Assembly (NCBI GenBank): GCA_036960405.1
Contig: JBALWS010000049.1
Location: 1 to 28,711 of the forward strand
DNA: 28,711 nt
Origin: Motiliproteus sp036960405
GTDB taxonomy: Bacteria; Pseudomonadota; Gammaproteobacteria; Pseudomonadales; Balneatricaceae
Reading direction: 5' to 3'
Positions 8,989-16,419 of this stretch are shown one piece after another; within the stretch, counting starts at the first letter, position 1, and each line of letters starts with the position of its first letter. Below the pieces are notes generated by a model that was not told the DNA's origin, searched no databases, and was given only the letters and a program-made list of their open reading frames with translations. The translations under genes and the position numbers were made by a program.

Positions 8989-11769
8989 TCAGCCCTTACC
9001 CGCTCCCGAACCGGTCGAGCGAACCACCAGACGACGGCTGTTGAGCGCGTTGAAGGTGTCGAGCAGCTGCTGCTTGCTGACCGTTTCGATAGCGTTGGCT
9101 AGTTGCTCGCGGCTGTCGAAGTTGACGTAGCCCTTATCGATCTCCTGCCAATAACGGTTACTGCGCTGGTTTAGCTTCTGCTCCTGCTTCATCAGCTCGC
9201 TGATCAACCCTTGCCGGTACGCCTCTAAGGTTGGCTCGTCGAGTGCTTCGATCAAGGCTTGGCCTCGGGCGAAGAAACTGTCGATATCGGCCAGCAGCGT
9301 ATCAGGCGAGCTGGACGGTGATTGGATCACTAGCGCTAAGGCCGGGTGTTCCTGGATCGGCATCGGGCTGGCGAAGACGATATAGCCGCGCTGTTTCTCG
9401 GTGCGAAGCTCGGTATAGAAGGGGGCCTCGATCACTTTGGCCAGGAGCCCAAATTGGGCCCGCACTGCGCGGTCTTTCTGTTCCGCCTGGAGATAGAGGA
9501 TCAGTGACGAATCATTATGGTCAATGGTCAACTCGATCTCCTCGGTGCCCGCTTTCAGCTCTCTGGCTTGGGCGGGTGGTACGGCTACCGGTTCGACACT
9601 CGCCAGTAGTTGCTGGGTCAGCACAGTGGCCAGGGCTTTCGCTTGGCCTTGGCTGATATTGCCGTGGGCCAGCGCTTCCACATCGCCCTTCATGAACAGT
9701 TCGTCCTTAAACGCTTGCAACTGTCTGGCATCGATCGTGTCGATGGCCGCCAATTGCTGCTCGGTCGACCAGCGTGGATCGAGGATTCGCTGATAGAGCG
9801 CATCGAAGCCTTGATTGTAAGGCTTATCCTTTGCTTTGTTTTCTAGCTGGCGGCGCAGTTCCTGCTTGAATATCTGTAGCTTGTCGGCATCGATCTTGAT
9901 GCTGGCCAGGGTATCGATGATCTGCTCGAGTAGCGGCTGCTGGCGATCGCTGTAGCCCGATATCTTGACGCTGAAACCGCGCACATGCGAGTAGATACTG
10001 GTGTGCAGTCCGGCTTCGTAGGCGGGGTAAAGGAAGGCGTTGAGACGCTCGTCGACCAGCTTGGTTAGCAGGGTGGTCATCAGGTGGTGGCGTGGACTGT
10101 CGTTAGCCAGTGGCGAGCGGAAACTAAAAAACAGGTCGGCGCGTGGCACCTGGAACTGATCATCCTGCTGGTACCAGAGCCGAAACCCTGGCTGCTCGAT
10201 TAATGCCAGTGGTTTTTGCATCCCTTGCGCGGGGTGAATACTCAGATCTTGCGGAATAAACGGGTTGGCCGCAGGGATTGTCAGTAGCGGGTTTAACTCA
10301 ACCATGGCCAGCTGATCTTGCAGCGTAGCGGGCAACGGCTGGAATCGGTACTGGGTTTGATAGTAGGGATCGGTTTGATCGGTATCCAGGTTTGCGGCGG
10401 TCAGGGTCAACAGCATGTTATCCGGGCGTACATAGTTGAGGTAAGCCTGGATCAGCTTGGCATCGAATTGCTGGTACAGGTAATCGCCGTGGAGTAACTC
10501 GCTGGTTGGATACTCGCGCAGTTTGCTAGCGAGTTGCAGTACTTCGTATACCGGCTTGCTCGGTTCACGAAAGCGGAAGGCGATCTCGCTCAGTTGCTTC
10601 TCTTCATCGAAGCGCCGTTGTTGGATACCCTGCTGGCGGATCCGTTCAACCTGCTGAAACAGCAGCACCACGACCTCTTGATACTGCTCTAACCCCTGCG
10701 GAGTCAGGCTGATGTTGACCGATAGCGAAGCGGTATCCTGGTAGTTAAAGCCGGGACCCGCACTGAGGTTATTGGCCCAGCCGCGACGCTTGAGTTCGGC
10801 TAGCAGGCTGCCTTCGCCTTCGTGGCCGATCAGCGCGCTGAGATAGTTCAAAGGTTTGCGGTCGTAATAATCGCGAATCGGCGGTACCGGAAAGGTCAAA
10901 GCGAGTTGGCGCAGCTCTTTAAGGCTTTTGATACTGAGCTGTGCCGGCAGGTTGCCGGGTTTGAACAGCGGCACTGGATCGGGGCGCGAAGCGAGCTTAT
11001 GCCGGGGTATCTCGGCAAAGCGCTGCTGTACCATCTGTTGCAGTTGGGCGGTCGACTCGCGGCCTAGCACCACCAGCGACATGTTATCGGCGGAGTAATG
11101 TTGGCGATAAAACTGTTTCAGGGTCTCGACCAGCGTCGCTTGTTCGGTGTCCTTGAGAGTATCCAGGCTGCCTACCGCAAAGGTGGCCAGCGGGTGTTCG
11201 GGGTTGATCACCTCACGCAGTACCGCGTACTGGCGACGACCGTCCTCTTTGAGTTTGGATTGGTATTCCGAATGCACCGCGTGGCGCTCGCGATCAACAT
11301 ATTCGGGGCTGAAAAGCGGCGCGATAAAGAAACGTGAGAAGCGGTCCAACGCCGGCTCGAGTTTGCTCTTATCTATATCGAAAAAATAGTTGGTGCGGTC
11401 GTGGGCGGTAAAAGCGTTGTGGCTGCCGCCGTGCTGGCTGATATAGGCTTGGTAGGCCCCGGCTTCGGGGTATTTGTCGGTACCGAGAAACAGCATGTGC
11501 TCAAGAAAGTGCGCCAAGCCCTGAGTGTGGCCTGGGTCGTCACCGCTGCCGACTCCCACCTCCAAACTCGCTGTCGCCTGATCGGTGTTGGGATCGGAAA
11601 TGACCACCACCTTAAGTCCGTTGTCGAGTTCAAACGCCAGGTAACTGCGTGGATCGTTGGGGCTTTGAATGATCTCTGCTGAACCCGCCTGAGCCGCCGT
11701 GTTGAAGACACTGAACAGCAGTATCAGCGAGATAAAAAAACGGCGGTAAAGATCGACCTGTCGAGGCAT
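8989..11769 (-). CDS. ptrA: M16 metalloprotease, pitrilysin (protease III) type
   Basis: This is a full-length 926-residue pitrilysin-like peptidase. A signal peptide (cleavage near AAQA, residue 28) sends it to the periplasm, where such enzymes degrade small peptides and protein fragments. The inverted zinc motif HFLEH is at 87-91 (H87, E90 catalytic base, H91), and the third zinc ligand E168 lies in HSEYQ, matching the spacing in E. coli PtrA. Four homologous M16 domains fit the length; only the first keeps the catalytic residues. In E. coli ptrA sits between recC and recB; that context is not present. It is preceded by a strong hairpin and the small gene at 11899-12171. Confidence 0.93.
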   Translation of the reverse strand: MPRQVDLYRRFFISLILLFSVFNTAAQAGSAEIIQSPNDPRSYLAFELDNGLKVVVISDPNTDQATASLEVGVGSGDDPGHTQGLAHFLEHMLFLGTDKYPEAGAYQAYISQHGGSHNAFTAHDRTNYFFDIDKSKLEPALDRFSRFFIAPLFSPEYVDRERHAVHSEYQSKLKEDGRRQYAVLREVINPEHPLATFAVGSLDTLKDTEQATLVETLKQFYRQHYSADNMSLVVLGRESTAQLQQMVQQRFAEIPRHKLASRPDPVPLFKPGNLPAQLSIKSLKELRQLALTFPVPPIRDYYDRKPLNYLSALIGHEGEGSLLAELKRRGWANNLSAGPGFNYQDTASLSVNISLTPQGLEQYQEVVVLLFQQVERIRQQGIQQRRFDEEKQLSEIAFRFREPSKPVYEVLQLASKLREYPTSELLHGDYLYQQFDAKLIQAYLNYVRPDNMLLTLTAANLDTDQTDPYYQTQYRFQPLPATLQDQLAMVELNPLLTIPAANPFIPQDLSIHPAQGMQKPLALIEQPGFRLWYQQDDQFQVPRADLFFSFRSPLANDSPRHHLMTTLLTKLVDERLNAFLYPAYEAGLHTSIYSHVRGFSVKISGYSDRQQPLLEQIIDTLASIKIDADKLQIFKQELRRQLENKAKDKPYNQGFDALYQRILDPRWSTEQQLAAIDTIDARQLQAFKDELFMKGDVEALAHGNISQGQAKALATVLTQQLLASVEPVAVPPAQARELKAGTEEIELTIDHNDSSLILYLQAEQKDRAVRAQFGLLAKVIEAPFYTELRTEKQRGYIVFASPMPIQEHPALALVIQSPSSSPDTLLADIDSFFARGQALIEALDEPTLEAYRQGLISELMKQEQKLNQRSNRYWQEIDKGYVNFDSREQLANAIETVSKQQLLDTFNALNSRRLVVRSTGSGAGKG

Positions 11770-11831
11770 TACGCAGCACTCCGTGGCTGTCGAGAGTTGG
11801 GGTTATTGAGAGTTAGACACGAAACCGACAA

Positions 11832-11860
11832 TGGGTTCCCTTTAATCACAAAGGGACCCA
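11832..11860 (-). terminator. Strong hairpin between the small helical gene and ptrA
   Basis: The arms TGGGTTCCCTTT (11832-11843) and AAAGGGACCCA (11850-11860) pair over 11 bp with one bulged T, closing a 6-base loop. On the minus strand it follows the stop of the 90-residue gene and precedes ptrA, as expected for a terminator or attenuator. The following sequence is TTGTCGGTTTCG, so the T-run is poor. Confidence 0.5.
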
Positions 11861-11898
11861 GAGTCGAATAATAATAGAGGCTATTGTTGAAACGACAA

Positions 11899-12171
11899 CT
11901 AATGACTGCGGGGTAGCGCTTCGTTGGCCAGTGTGATCGCTTGGTTGAGGTCGGCGTCGGTTGGGTCGAGTTCGGCTATAGCTCGCAACGCACTGACGCT
12001 GCGTCCGAGTGATTGTTCCTGCTGCTTGTATAGCTCGGAGATCGCCTTATCGATAGCGGTGTACAGTTCGTTGATCTGGGCCGCGCGATCGGCATCGGGA
12101 TCGACATTATTGAGAACCTGTAGGCAGGATCGGGCGACCTGCATATATTTCTGATCGAGGGTTTTGTGCAT
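11899..12171 (-). CDS. Small helical cytoplasmic protein, unknown
   Basis: I do not recognise this 90-residue protein. It has no signal peptide or membrane segment. Its composition and pattern suggest three to four amphipathic helices: a MHKTLDQKYMQVARSC start, a central ELYTAIDKAISELYKQQEQS stretch, and an ALRAIAELDPTDADLNQAIT end that looks like one TPR-like helix pair. It has a single cysteine. A GAGA lies upstream of the ATG. It is divergent from the DUF6394-like gene and followed by a hairpin that separates it from ptrA. Confidence 0.65.
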   Translation of the reverse strand: MHKTLDQKYMQVARSCLQVLNNVDPDADRAAQINELYTAIDKAISELYKQQEQSLGRSVSALRAIAELDPTDADLNQAITLANEALPRSH

Positions 12172-12336
12172 GGTTGTCTCTACAATCGGGTTGGAATCCG
12201 AGCATGATACTGCGTCGATGGCAGGGTTAACACCAGCACGCCGAGAATCCAGGCTTCTTTTGCCTAACTGACTGATTTAGAATCGAGTCTTTATCGCCGC
12301 ATTTATCCAGGCGATGGCAAACTTCAGGGAGATCCC

Positions 12337-12720
12337 ATGAATCGGGAAAAAGTCGCTTTTGCATTTTTCATCGTGTTAGCACTAACCGTTAACTTCGGCT
12401 TTTTTATCGGCGAGATCGATAATCCCGCCCATCACAATGTGTTCGAGTTTTTTGCCGCGTTGGTGGTGAGTTTGATCGCCACCGTATTGAAGTTTGGCGA
12501 CCGCACCCACATTGGTGCCGTGCTGCTGGCCACCAGCCTAGTTGCCGATCTGCAACTGGTCGCGGCGGCCTTTGTTTGGGGCTTTGCCGAGCACATCAGC
12601 GGCACCGGGATGACACCGTCGGTGATGTCCAGCGTAGTGTCGTTATCAGCCGGAGCTCTGCTGGCAAACCTGACCTCGGTGATTTTGCTGATGGTCGAAA
12701 CGATTCTGTTGCGTCGATAG
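12337..12720 (+). CDS. Small inner-membrane protein, DUF6394-like
   Basis: The 127-residue protein has three to four hydrophobic helices: residues 5-25, 37-52, 60-85 and 100-123. Conserved-looking polar elements sit at the turns (GEIDNPAHHNV, FGDRTHIG, WGFAEH). From memory it resembles the family DUF6394, which I cannot verify here. AGGGAG (12326-12331) is 5 bases from the ATG, an excellent ribosome binding site. It is 37 bases ahead of the potassium channel gene, so the two are probably one operon, which suggests a role in membrane ion transport or in assembly of the channel. TAGAAT at 12278-12283 could be its -10 box. Confidence 0.75.
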   Translation: MNREKVAFAFFIVLALTVNFGFFIGEIDNPAHHNVFEFFAALVVSLIATVLKFGDRTHIGAVLLATSLVADLQLVAAAFVWGFAEHISGTGMTPSVMSSVVSLSAGALLANLTSVILLMVETILLRR

Positions 12721-12757
12721 CTCTGCGCAATCTGGCCACTAGACAGGTTTTCTGGCG

Positions 12758-14500
12758 ATGAATCATATCTTCTTCACCGTATTGCGGCGTCTGCGTAAAC
12801 CGCTGATTACGTTGATTGTTGTCTATGCTGTCAGCATCCTAGGGCTGGTGCTGATCCCCGGTATGGACGATCAGGGCAACCCCTGGCGGATGGATTTCTT
12901 CCATGCGTTCTATTTTGTCAGCTTTATGGGGTCGACCATCGGGTTTGGTGAAGTGCCGTATCCCTTTACCGATGCTCAGCGGATGTGGACCCTGGTCTGT
13001 ATCTACGCCACGGTAGTGTCCTGGTTGTACGGCATCGGAAAAATGCTGACCCTGTTCCAGGATCAGGCCTTTATTCGGCATATGAACCGGCATAGTTTTG
13101 TCCGCTACATGCAGCGTATCCATGAACCGTTTTATCTGGTGTGCGGCTATGGCGTGACCGGCCATCTGGTGGTGCGCCACCTGATAGAGCGAGGTATCCG
13201 GGTGGTGGTGGTCGATGTCGATCGTGACTGTATCGATGCGCTGGAAACCGACCCGTTGCCGTTGTCTGTGCGAGGGCTCTGTGCCGACGCATCCGAGCCG
13301 GAAGTGTTGTCCGATGCGGGGCTGCTAAGTCGCCACTGTTTGGGGGTGCTGGCGCTTACTAATCATGACTCGGTCAATCTGGCGATCGCGATCGCTACTA
13401 AATTGTTGGCCAAGGAGCAGAATCGGCCGGTGATCTGCCGCAGTGAATCAGAGGTGACAACCGCCAACTTGGCGTCGTTTGGTACCGACCGGATTATCGA
13501 CCCCTTTGTCACCTACGCCGATTACCTGGCGATGGCGCTGCACTCGCCCTATAAACACCTGATCTATGATTGGCTGACCAACCCCGAACACCGTTCTCTC
13601 AAGAGCGCCTACCAAAAGACCCAGGGGCGCTGGGTGATTTGCGGTTATGGCCGTTTTGGTCGCGCATTGCACAGCAGTTTTGATGGCAAACCGGTTTCGT
13701 TGACGTTGATCGACAACAACCCCAAGCCAGACGGGCTCGAGCTTGATTTCGTACAGGGCTTGGGTACCGAAGCGGTGACCCTGAAACAGGCTCGCATCGA
13801 TGGCGCGGTGGGGCTGGTAGCAGGTACCGATAACGATGCTAACAACCTGTCGATCATCATGACCGCGCTGGAACTCAATCCCAAACTGATGACGGTTGCC
13901 CGACAAAACAGTAGCAGCAATGCTGCAGTGTTTGCCGCCGCTGAAACAGATTTGGTGATGGAGCCCGCCCGCATAATCGCCAACCATATCCTTTCGCTGA
14001 TCAAGACCCCGTTGGTTCCCGCTTTTCTGCAGCAACTGCTCGATCAAGAAGAGGTCTGGGCGCGATCGCTGCTGAACCGAATGAGTGCGTTAGTCGGTGA
14101 GGATGAACTCGATAGCTGGGAATTCGATATCGATACCGAAGATGCGCTAGCGGTGCTGGAAGACTTGCAGCTCGGTGCAGAGATCTGCCTGCGCGATATC
14201 CTCAAAGACCCGCGTGATCGAGGACGAAATCTGGTGGCGCTGCCGTTAATGCTCAAGCGCGATAACCAGTACCAGTTAATTCCAGAACTCGAAGAGGTGC
14301 TGCGCCCGGGAGACAAACTGCTGTTCTGTGGTAAATCCGATGCCTATCGGCAGATGGGCTGGACCCTGGCTAACGCTAACGTGCTTGACCATGTGCTGGG
14401 CAAACCGCTGCAAGGCGGCTGGGTCGCCCGCCAGTTACGAAGCTGGATCGCCGCGCGCGAGAACGGTCGTATAGCTATCGATACCGACTCTAAAGGTTAG
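12758..14500 (+). CDS. Potassium channel with two RCK (TrkA-N) domains
   Basis: The 580-residue protein is a two-helix ion channel fused to tandem regulatory domains. The membrane part spans about 15-100, with pore helix and selectivity filter TIGFG at 60-64 between the two helices. The first RCK/TrkA-N domain begins at about 126 (GYGVTGHL, dinucleotide-binding glycine motif), the second at about 295 (GYGRFGRAL). A TrkA-C-like region follows near 460-530. RCK domains gate the pore in response to nucleotides or ions. The filter GFG is a known variant of GYG. It is a fused single-chain version of the Kch/MthK design, in which each chain carries two RCK units. The upstream small membrane protein may be a partner. 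Confidence 0.9.
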   Translation: MNHIFFTVLRRLRKPLITLIVVYAVSILGLVLIPGMDDQGNPWRMDFFHAFYFVSFMGSTIGFGEVPYPFTDAQRMWTLVCIYATVVSWLYGIGKMLTLFQDQAFIRHMNRHSFVRYMQRIHEPFYLVCGYGVTGHLVVRHLIERGIRVVVVDVDRDCIDALETDPLPLSVRGLCADASEPEVLSDAGLLSRHCLGVLALTNHDSVNLAIAIATKLLAKEQNRPVICRSESEVTTANLASFGTDRIIDPFVTYADYLAMALHSPYKHLIYDWLTNPEHRSLKSAYQKTQGRWVICGYGRFGRALHSSFDGKPVSLTLIDNNPKPDGLELDFVQGLGTEAVTLKQARIDGAVGLVAGTDNDANNLSIIMTALELNPKLMTVARQNSSSNAAVFAAAETDLVMEPARIIANHILSLIKTPLVPAFLQQLLDQEEVWARSLLNRMSALVGEDELDSWEFDIDTEDALAVLEDLQLGAEICLRDILKDPRDRGRNLVALPLMLKRDNQYQLIPELEEVLRPGDKLLFCGKSDAYRQMGWTLANANVLDHVLGKPLQGGWVARQLRSWIAARENGRIAIDTDSKG

Positions 14501-14555
14501 GCGGTTTAATACCGTTTGTTGGTAGACGGCAACGGTGAGCTATGGCTTCTCGGGC

Positions 14556-15344
14556 CTATTGCTCCTCACGCTTGAATAGCAGCTCGTTATCGCTCGATTC
14601 GGATTCGCAGAAATAGTAGCCCTGAGCATCAAACGCTTTCAGCGCTTGGATATCACTGAGTCGATTTTCGATGATATACCGCGTCATCAAGCCGCGGGCT
14701 TTCTTGGCAAAGAAACTGATCACCTTGTATTGGCCATTCTTGCGATCTTTGAACACCGGCGTGATCACCCGCGCGTTTAGCCGTTTGGTCTGGACCGATT
14801 TGTAATACTCGTTAGACGCCAGGTTGATCAACAGCTCATCGCCCTGATCGGCCTCGGCTTGATCCGACAAGGCCTGATTGACCGCATCGGTGATGATATC
14901 GCCCCAGAACTGGTATAGGTTGGCGCCGCGGTCGTTGGCCAACTTTGTGCCCATCTCCAAGCGGTACGGCTGCATCAGATCCAGTGGACGCAGCAGGCCG
15001 TATAGCCCCGACAGCATCCGCAGATGCTGCTGGGCAAAACTCAGATCATCCTCGCTTAGGGTTTGTGCATCGAGACCGGTATAGACATCGCCCTTAAATG
15101 CCAGCAGCGCCTGCTTGGCATTATCAGCGGTGAACGGCTGCGCCCAGGTTTCAAAACGGGCAGCATTGAGGCTGGCCAGCTTGTCGCTGAGCTTCATCAG
15201 CTCACCGATCGCCTGCGGTGGCATCTCGCGCAGTTGCTCGATCAGCTGCTGCGAGTGCAGGAGCAACTCCGGCTGACTGAAACGCTGGGTTGTCGGGGCG
15301 GTATCAAAATCGAGGGTTTTAGCGGGCGAGATGAGTATTAGCAT
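14556..15344 (-). CDS. yaaA: Peroxide stress protein YaaA
   Basis: YaaA lowers intracellular free iron and limits hydroxyl-radical damage during peroxide stress; E. coli YaaA also binds DNA. The 262-residue product (E. coli has 258) opens with the family signature LISPAKTLDFD and contains the expected central segment of LRMLSGLYGLLRPLDL, followed by YRLEMG and LASNEYYK. The frame runs on to 15434, but the extra 30 residues do not belong to the family, so the ATG at 15344 is used. No good ribosome binding site is visible before it. It lies downstream of the ferredoxin gene on the same strand, separated from it by a strong terminator, so it probably has its own promoter. Confidence 0.94.
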   Translation of the reverse strand: MLILISPAKTLDFDTAPTTQRFSQPELLLHSQQLIEQLREMPPQAIGELMKLSDKLASLNAARFETWAQPFTADNAKQALLAFKGDVYTGLDAQTLSEDDLSFAQQHLRMLSGLYGLLRPLDLMQPYRLEMGTKLANDRGANLYQFWGDIITDAVNQALSDQAEADQGDELLINLASNEYYKSVQTKRLNARVITPVFKDRKNGQYKVISFFAKKARGLMTRYIIENRLSDIQALKAFDAQGYYFCESESSDNELLFKREEQ

Positions 15345-15424
15345 GGCGTCTACGATCGGTCGGTGAGTAGCAAAGGCCGCAGTATAGCCGAATTGAACAG
15401 CAGTTGATAAATCGCAATGTAAAC

Positions 15425-15445
15425 CGCCCGCCACGGAGGCGGGCG
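15425..15445 (-). terminator. Rho-independent terminator of the ferredoxin gene
   Basis: CGCCCGCC (15425-15432) and GGCGGGCG (15438-15445) form a perfect 8-bp GC stem with a 5-base loop. On the minus strand it lies 10 bases after the ferredoxin stop and is followed by GTTTACATT, a short T-rich tail. It separates the ferredoxin gene from yaaA. Confidence 0.7.
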
Positions 15446-15455
15446 TATAGAGACG

Positions 15456-15638
15456 CTACTCGTCGACGCACTTGAGTGCGGCGCTTGGGCACTTGGCTAC
15501 CGTTGCGCGAATCGAATCATCGCTGGCCTTGCTGGTGTCGATGATCAGGTTGTTGTCGACCACCTTGAAAACCTCAGGAGATCCCTTAACGCATTCACCA
15601 GCGTGCTTGCAGATACTGCCATCAAATGTAATTTTCAT
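15456..15638 (-). CDS. Small single-cluster ferredoxin
   Basis: The 60-residue protein has the C-x5-C ... CP pattern of small single-cluster ferredoxins: C10 and C16 in ICKHAGEC, C50 in KCPSAA, plus C57. This fits Fer4_19/Fer4_13-type electron carriers; whether the cluster is [3Fe-4S] or [4Fe-4S] cannot be decided by eye. The redox partner is unknown, as no P450 or reductase is nearby. The ribosome binding site is strong (AGGAAGG about 5 bases from the ATG). It is divergent from the CZB gene across a 218-base region that holds a symmetric GATCAA repeat, and is closed by a GC-rich terminator. Confidence 0.87.
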   Translation of the reverse strand: MKITFDGSICKHAGECVKGSPEVFKVVDNNLIIDTSKASDDSIRATVAKCPSAALKCVDE

Positions 15639-15731
15639 TCATACCTTCCTTTTTATGATATTTCATCGAGACTTAGCGATTTGTTATTCAACCACTCGGC
15701 CATTTATACATGGCTAATTCTACATTTCTTT

Positions 15732-15751
15732 GATCAAGGACAATGTTGATC
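15732..15751. promoter_or_regulatory. Inverted repeat GATCAA-N8-TTGATC, candidate operator
   Basis: GATCAA (15732-15737) and TTGATC (15746-15751) are perfect inverted copies around 8 bases, and a third TTGAT half-site lies at 15757-15761. It sits in the divergent region between the ferredoxin and CZB genes, upstream of a candidate promoter for the latter. The half-sites resemble FNR half-sites but point the opposite way and with wider spacing, so the regulator is unknown. Confidence 0.4.
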
Positions 15752-15792
15752 GCTTCTTGATTAAAAGGAGTCCCTCGATCATCGCCAAATGG

Positions 15793-15820
15793 TTTACCGC
15801 AGCGTTTGTGCTGATAAGAT
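15793..15820 (+). promoter_or_regulatory. Candidate promoter of the CZB gene
   Basis: TTTACC (15793-15798) and TAAGAT (15815-15820) are separated by 16 bases, each matching sigma70 consensus in four of six positions. Transcription would begin near 15827, 30 bases before the start codon. Confidence 0.4.
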
Positions 15821-15856
15821 ATTCGCCATCATTAAGGCAAGCAAGGATTTCATGGC

Positions 15857-16201
15857 ATGATCAGTCGGAGCATTAAAAGCGAGGCGCTGGGCAGGTTATT
15901 GGATGCGCGTATGCAGCACACCAAGTGGGTGGCTGAAGTATTGCACGAGCGAGATCCACAGGTAACGGAAGACCATACTCTATGTGAATTTGGCAAATGG
16001 ATGATCGCCGTCAGAGACGAGTTGGATGATCTGGAAGAGTTTCAGGATCTGGATGTGCCACACCGTGAACTGCATATGGTGTACAAAGTACTAAAAAGTA
16101 ATCCGACTCATCAAATCCTGCGCGAAGAGATTAAGCTGCTGTCCGAAAAATTGATTAGCCGAATCGATGCGTTGGAGCAGCGGTTAGCTCATCTCGATTG
16201 A
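15857..16201 (+). CDS. Free-standing CZB (zinc-binding) domain protein
   Basis: The 114-residue protein is nothing but a chemoreceptor zinc-binding (CZB) domain. The zinc ligands are in the family positions: H21 (MQHTKW), C43 in the signature LCEFGKW, and H69 and H73 in HRELH. In E. coli DgcZ a CZB domain fused to a GGDEF domain binds zinc and inhibits c-di-GMP synthesis; in chemoreceptors CZB senses zinc or hypochlorite. The remaining sequence is a four-helix bundle ending in a LEQRL coiled coil. AAGGA (15843-15847) lies 9 bases before the ATG. Since a GGDEF cyclase is encoded 1.4 kb downstream, a role in trans on that enzyme is plausible but inferred. Confidence 0.88.
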   Translation: MISRSIKSEALGRLLDARMQHTKWVAEVLHERDPQVTEDHTLCEFGKWMIAVRDELDDLEEFQDLDVPHRELHMVYKVLKSNPTHQILREEIKLLSEKLISRIDALEQRLAHLD

Positions 16202-16318
16202 TGACTCGGGTCGTGCTGCGGACCAGCAAACAAGCCCCCGTTGAAATCTGCTCTTCAGCTTGGCCCGCGCTCTAAACGGCGATTGTTGCAATGTATAGGG
16301 CTTGCCAAAAGTAATGAT

Positions 16319-16347
16319 TTGCTTGATGACTTAAATACCAATAGATT
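16319..16347 (+). promoter_or_regulatory. Candidate promoter of the FIST-GGDEF operon
   Basis: TTGCTT (16319-16324) and TAGATT (16342-16347) are 17 bases apart. The predicted start is near 16354, giving a leader of about 65 bases that includes a T-run and a hairpin before the FIST gene. The match to consensus is partial. Confidence 0.35.
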
Positions 16348-16367
16348 ACTTTTTTTGTGCTGTGATA

Positions 16368-16381
16368 AGGGCTGTTGCCCT
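16368..16381 (+). promoter_or_regulatory. Leader hairpin upstream of the FIST gene
   Basis: AGGGC (16368-16372) and GCCCT (16377-16381) pair around a TGTT tetraloop; the helix can be lengthened by flanking GA/TC pairs with one bulge. It lies between the candidate promoter and the ribosome binding site GGAG (16409-16412) and has no T-run after it. It could be a leader control element or a chance hairpin. Confidence 0.25.
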
Positions 16382-16419
16382 GTCATCGGCATCGATTTTG
16401 AGCTAACCGGAGAATATGG

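Noticed and set aside
13448..14047. A 199-residue ORF antisense to the channel gene
   Set aside because: It is a mirror of the channel's codons, has no ribosome binding site and no recognisable protein features.
14501..14515. Possible terminator after the channel gene
   Set aside because: Only about four strong base pairs with two wobble pairs, and a broken T-run; too weak to annotate.
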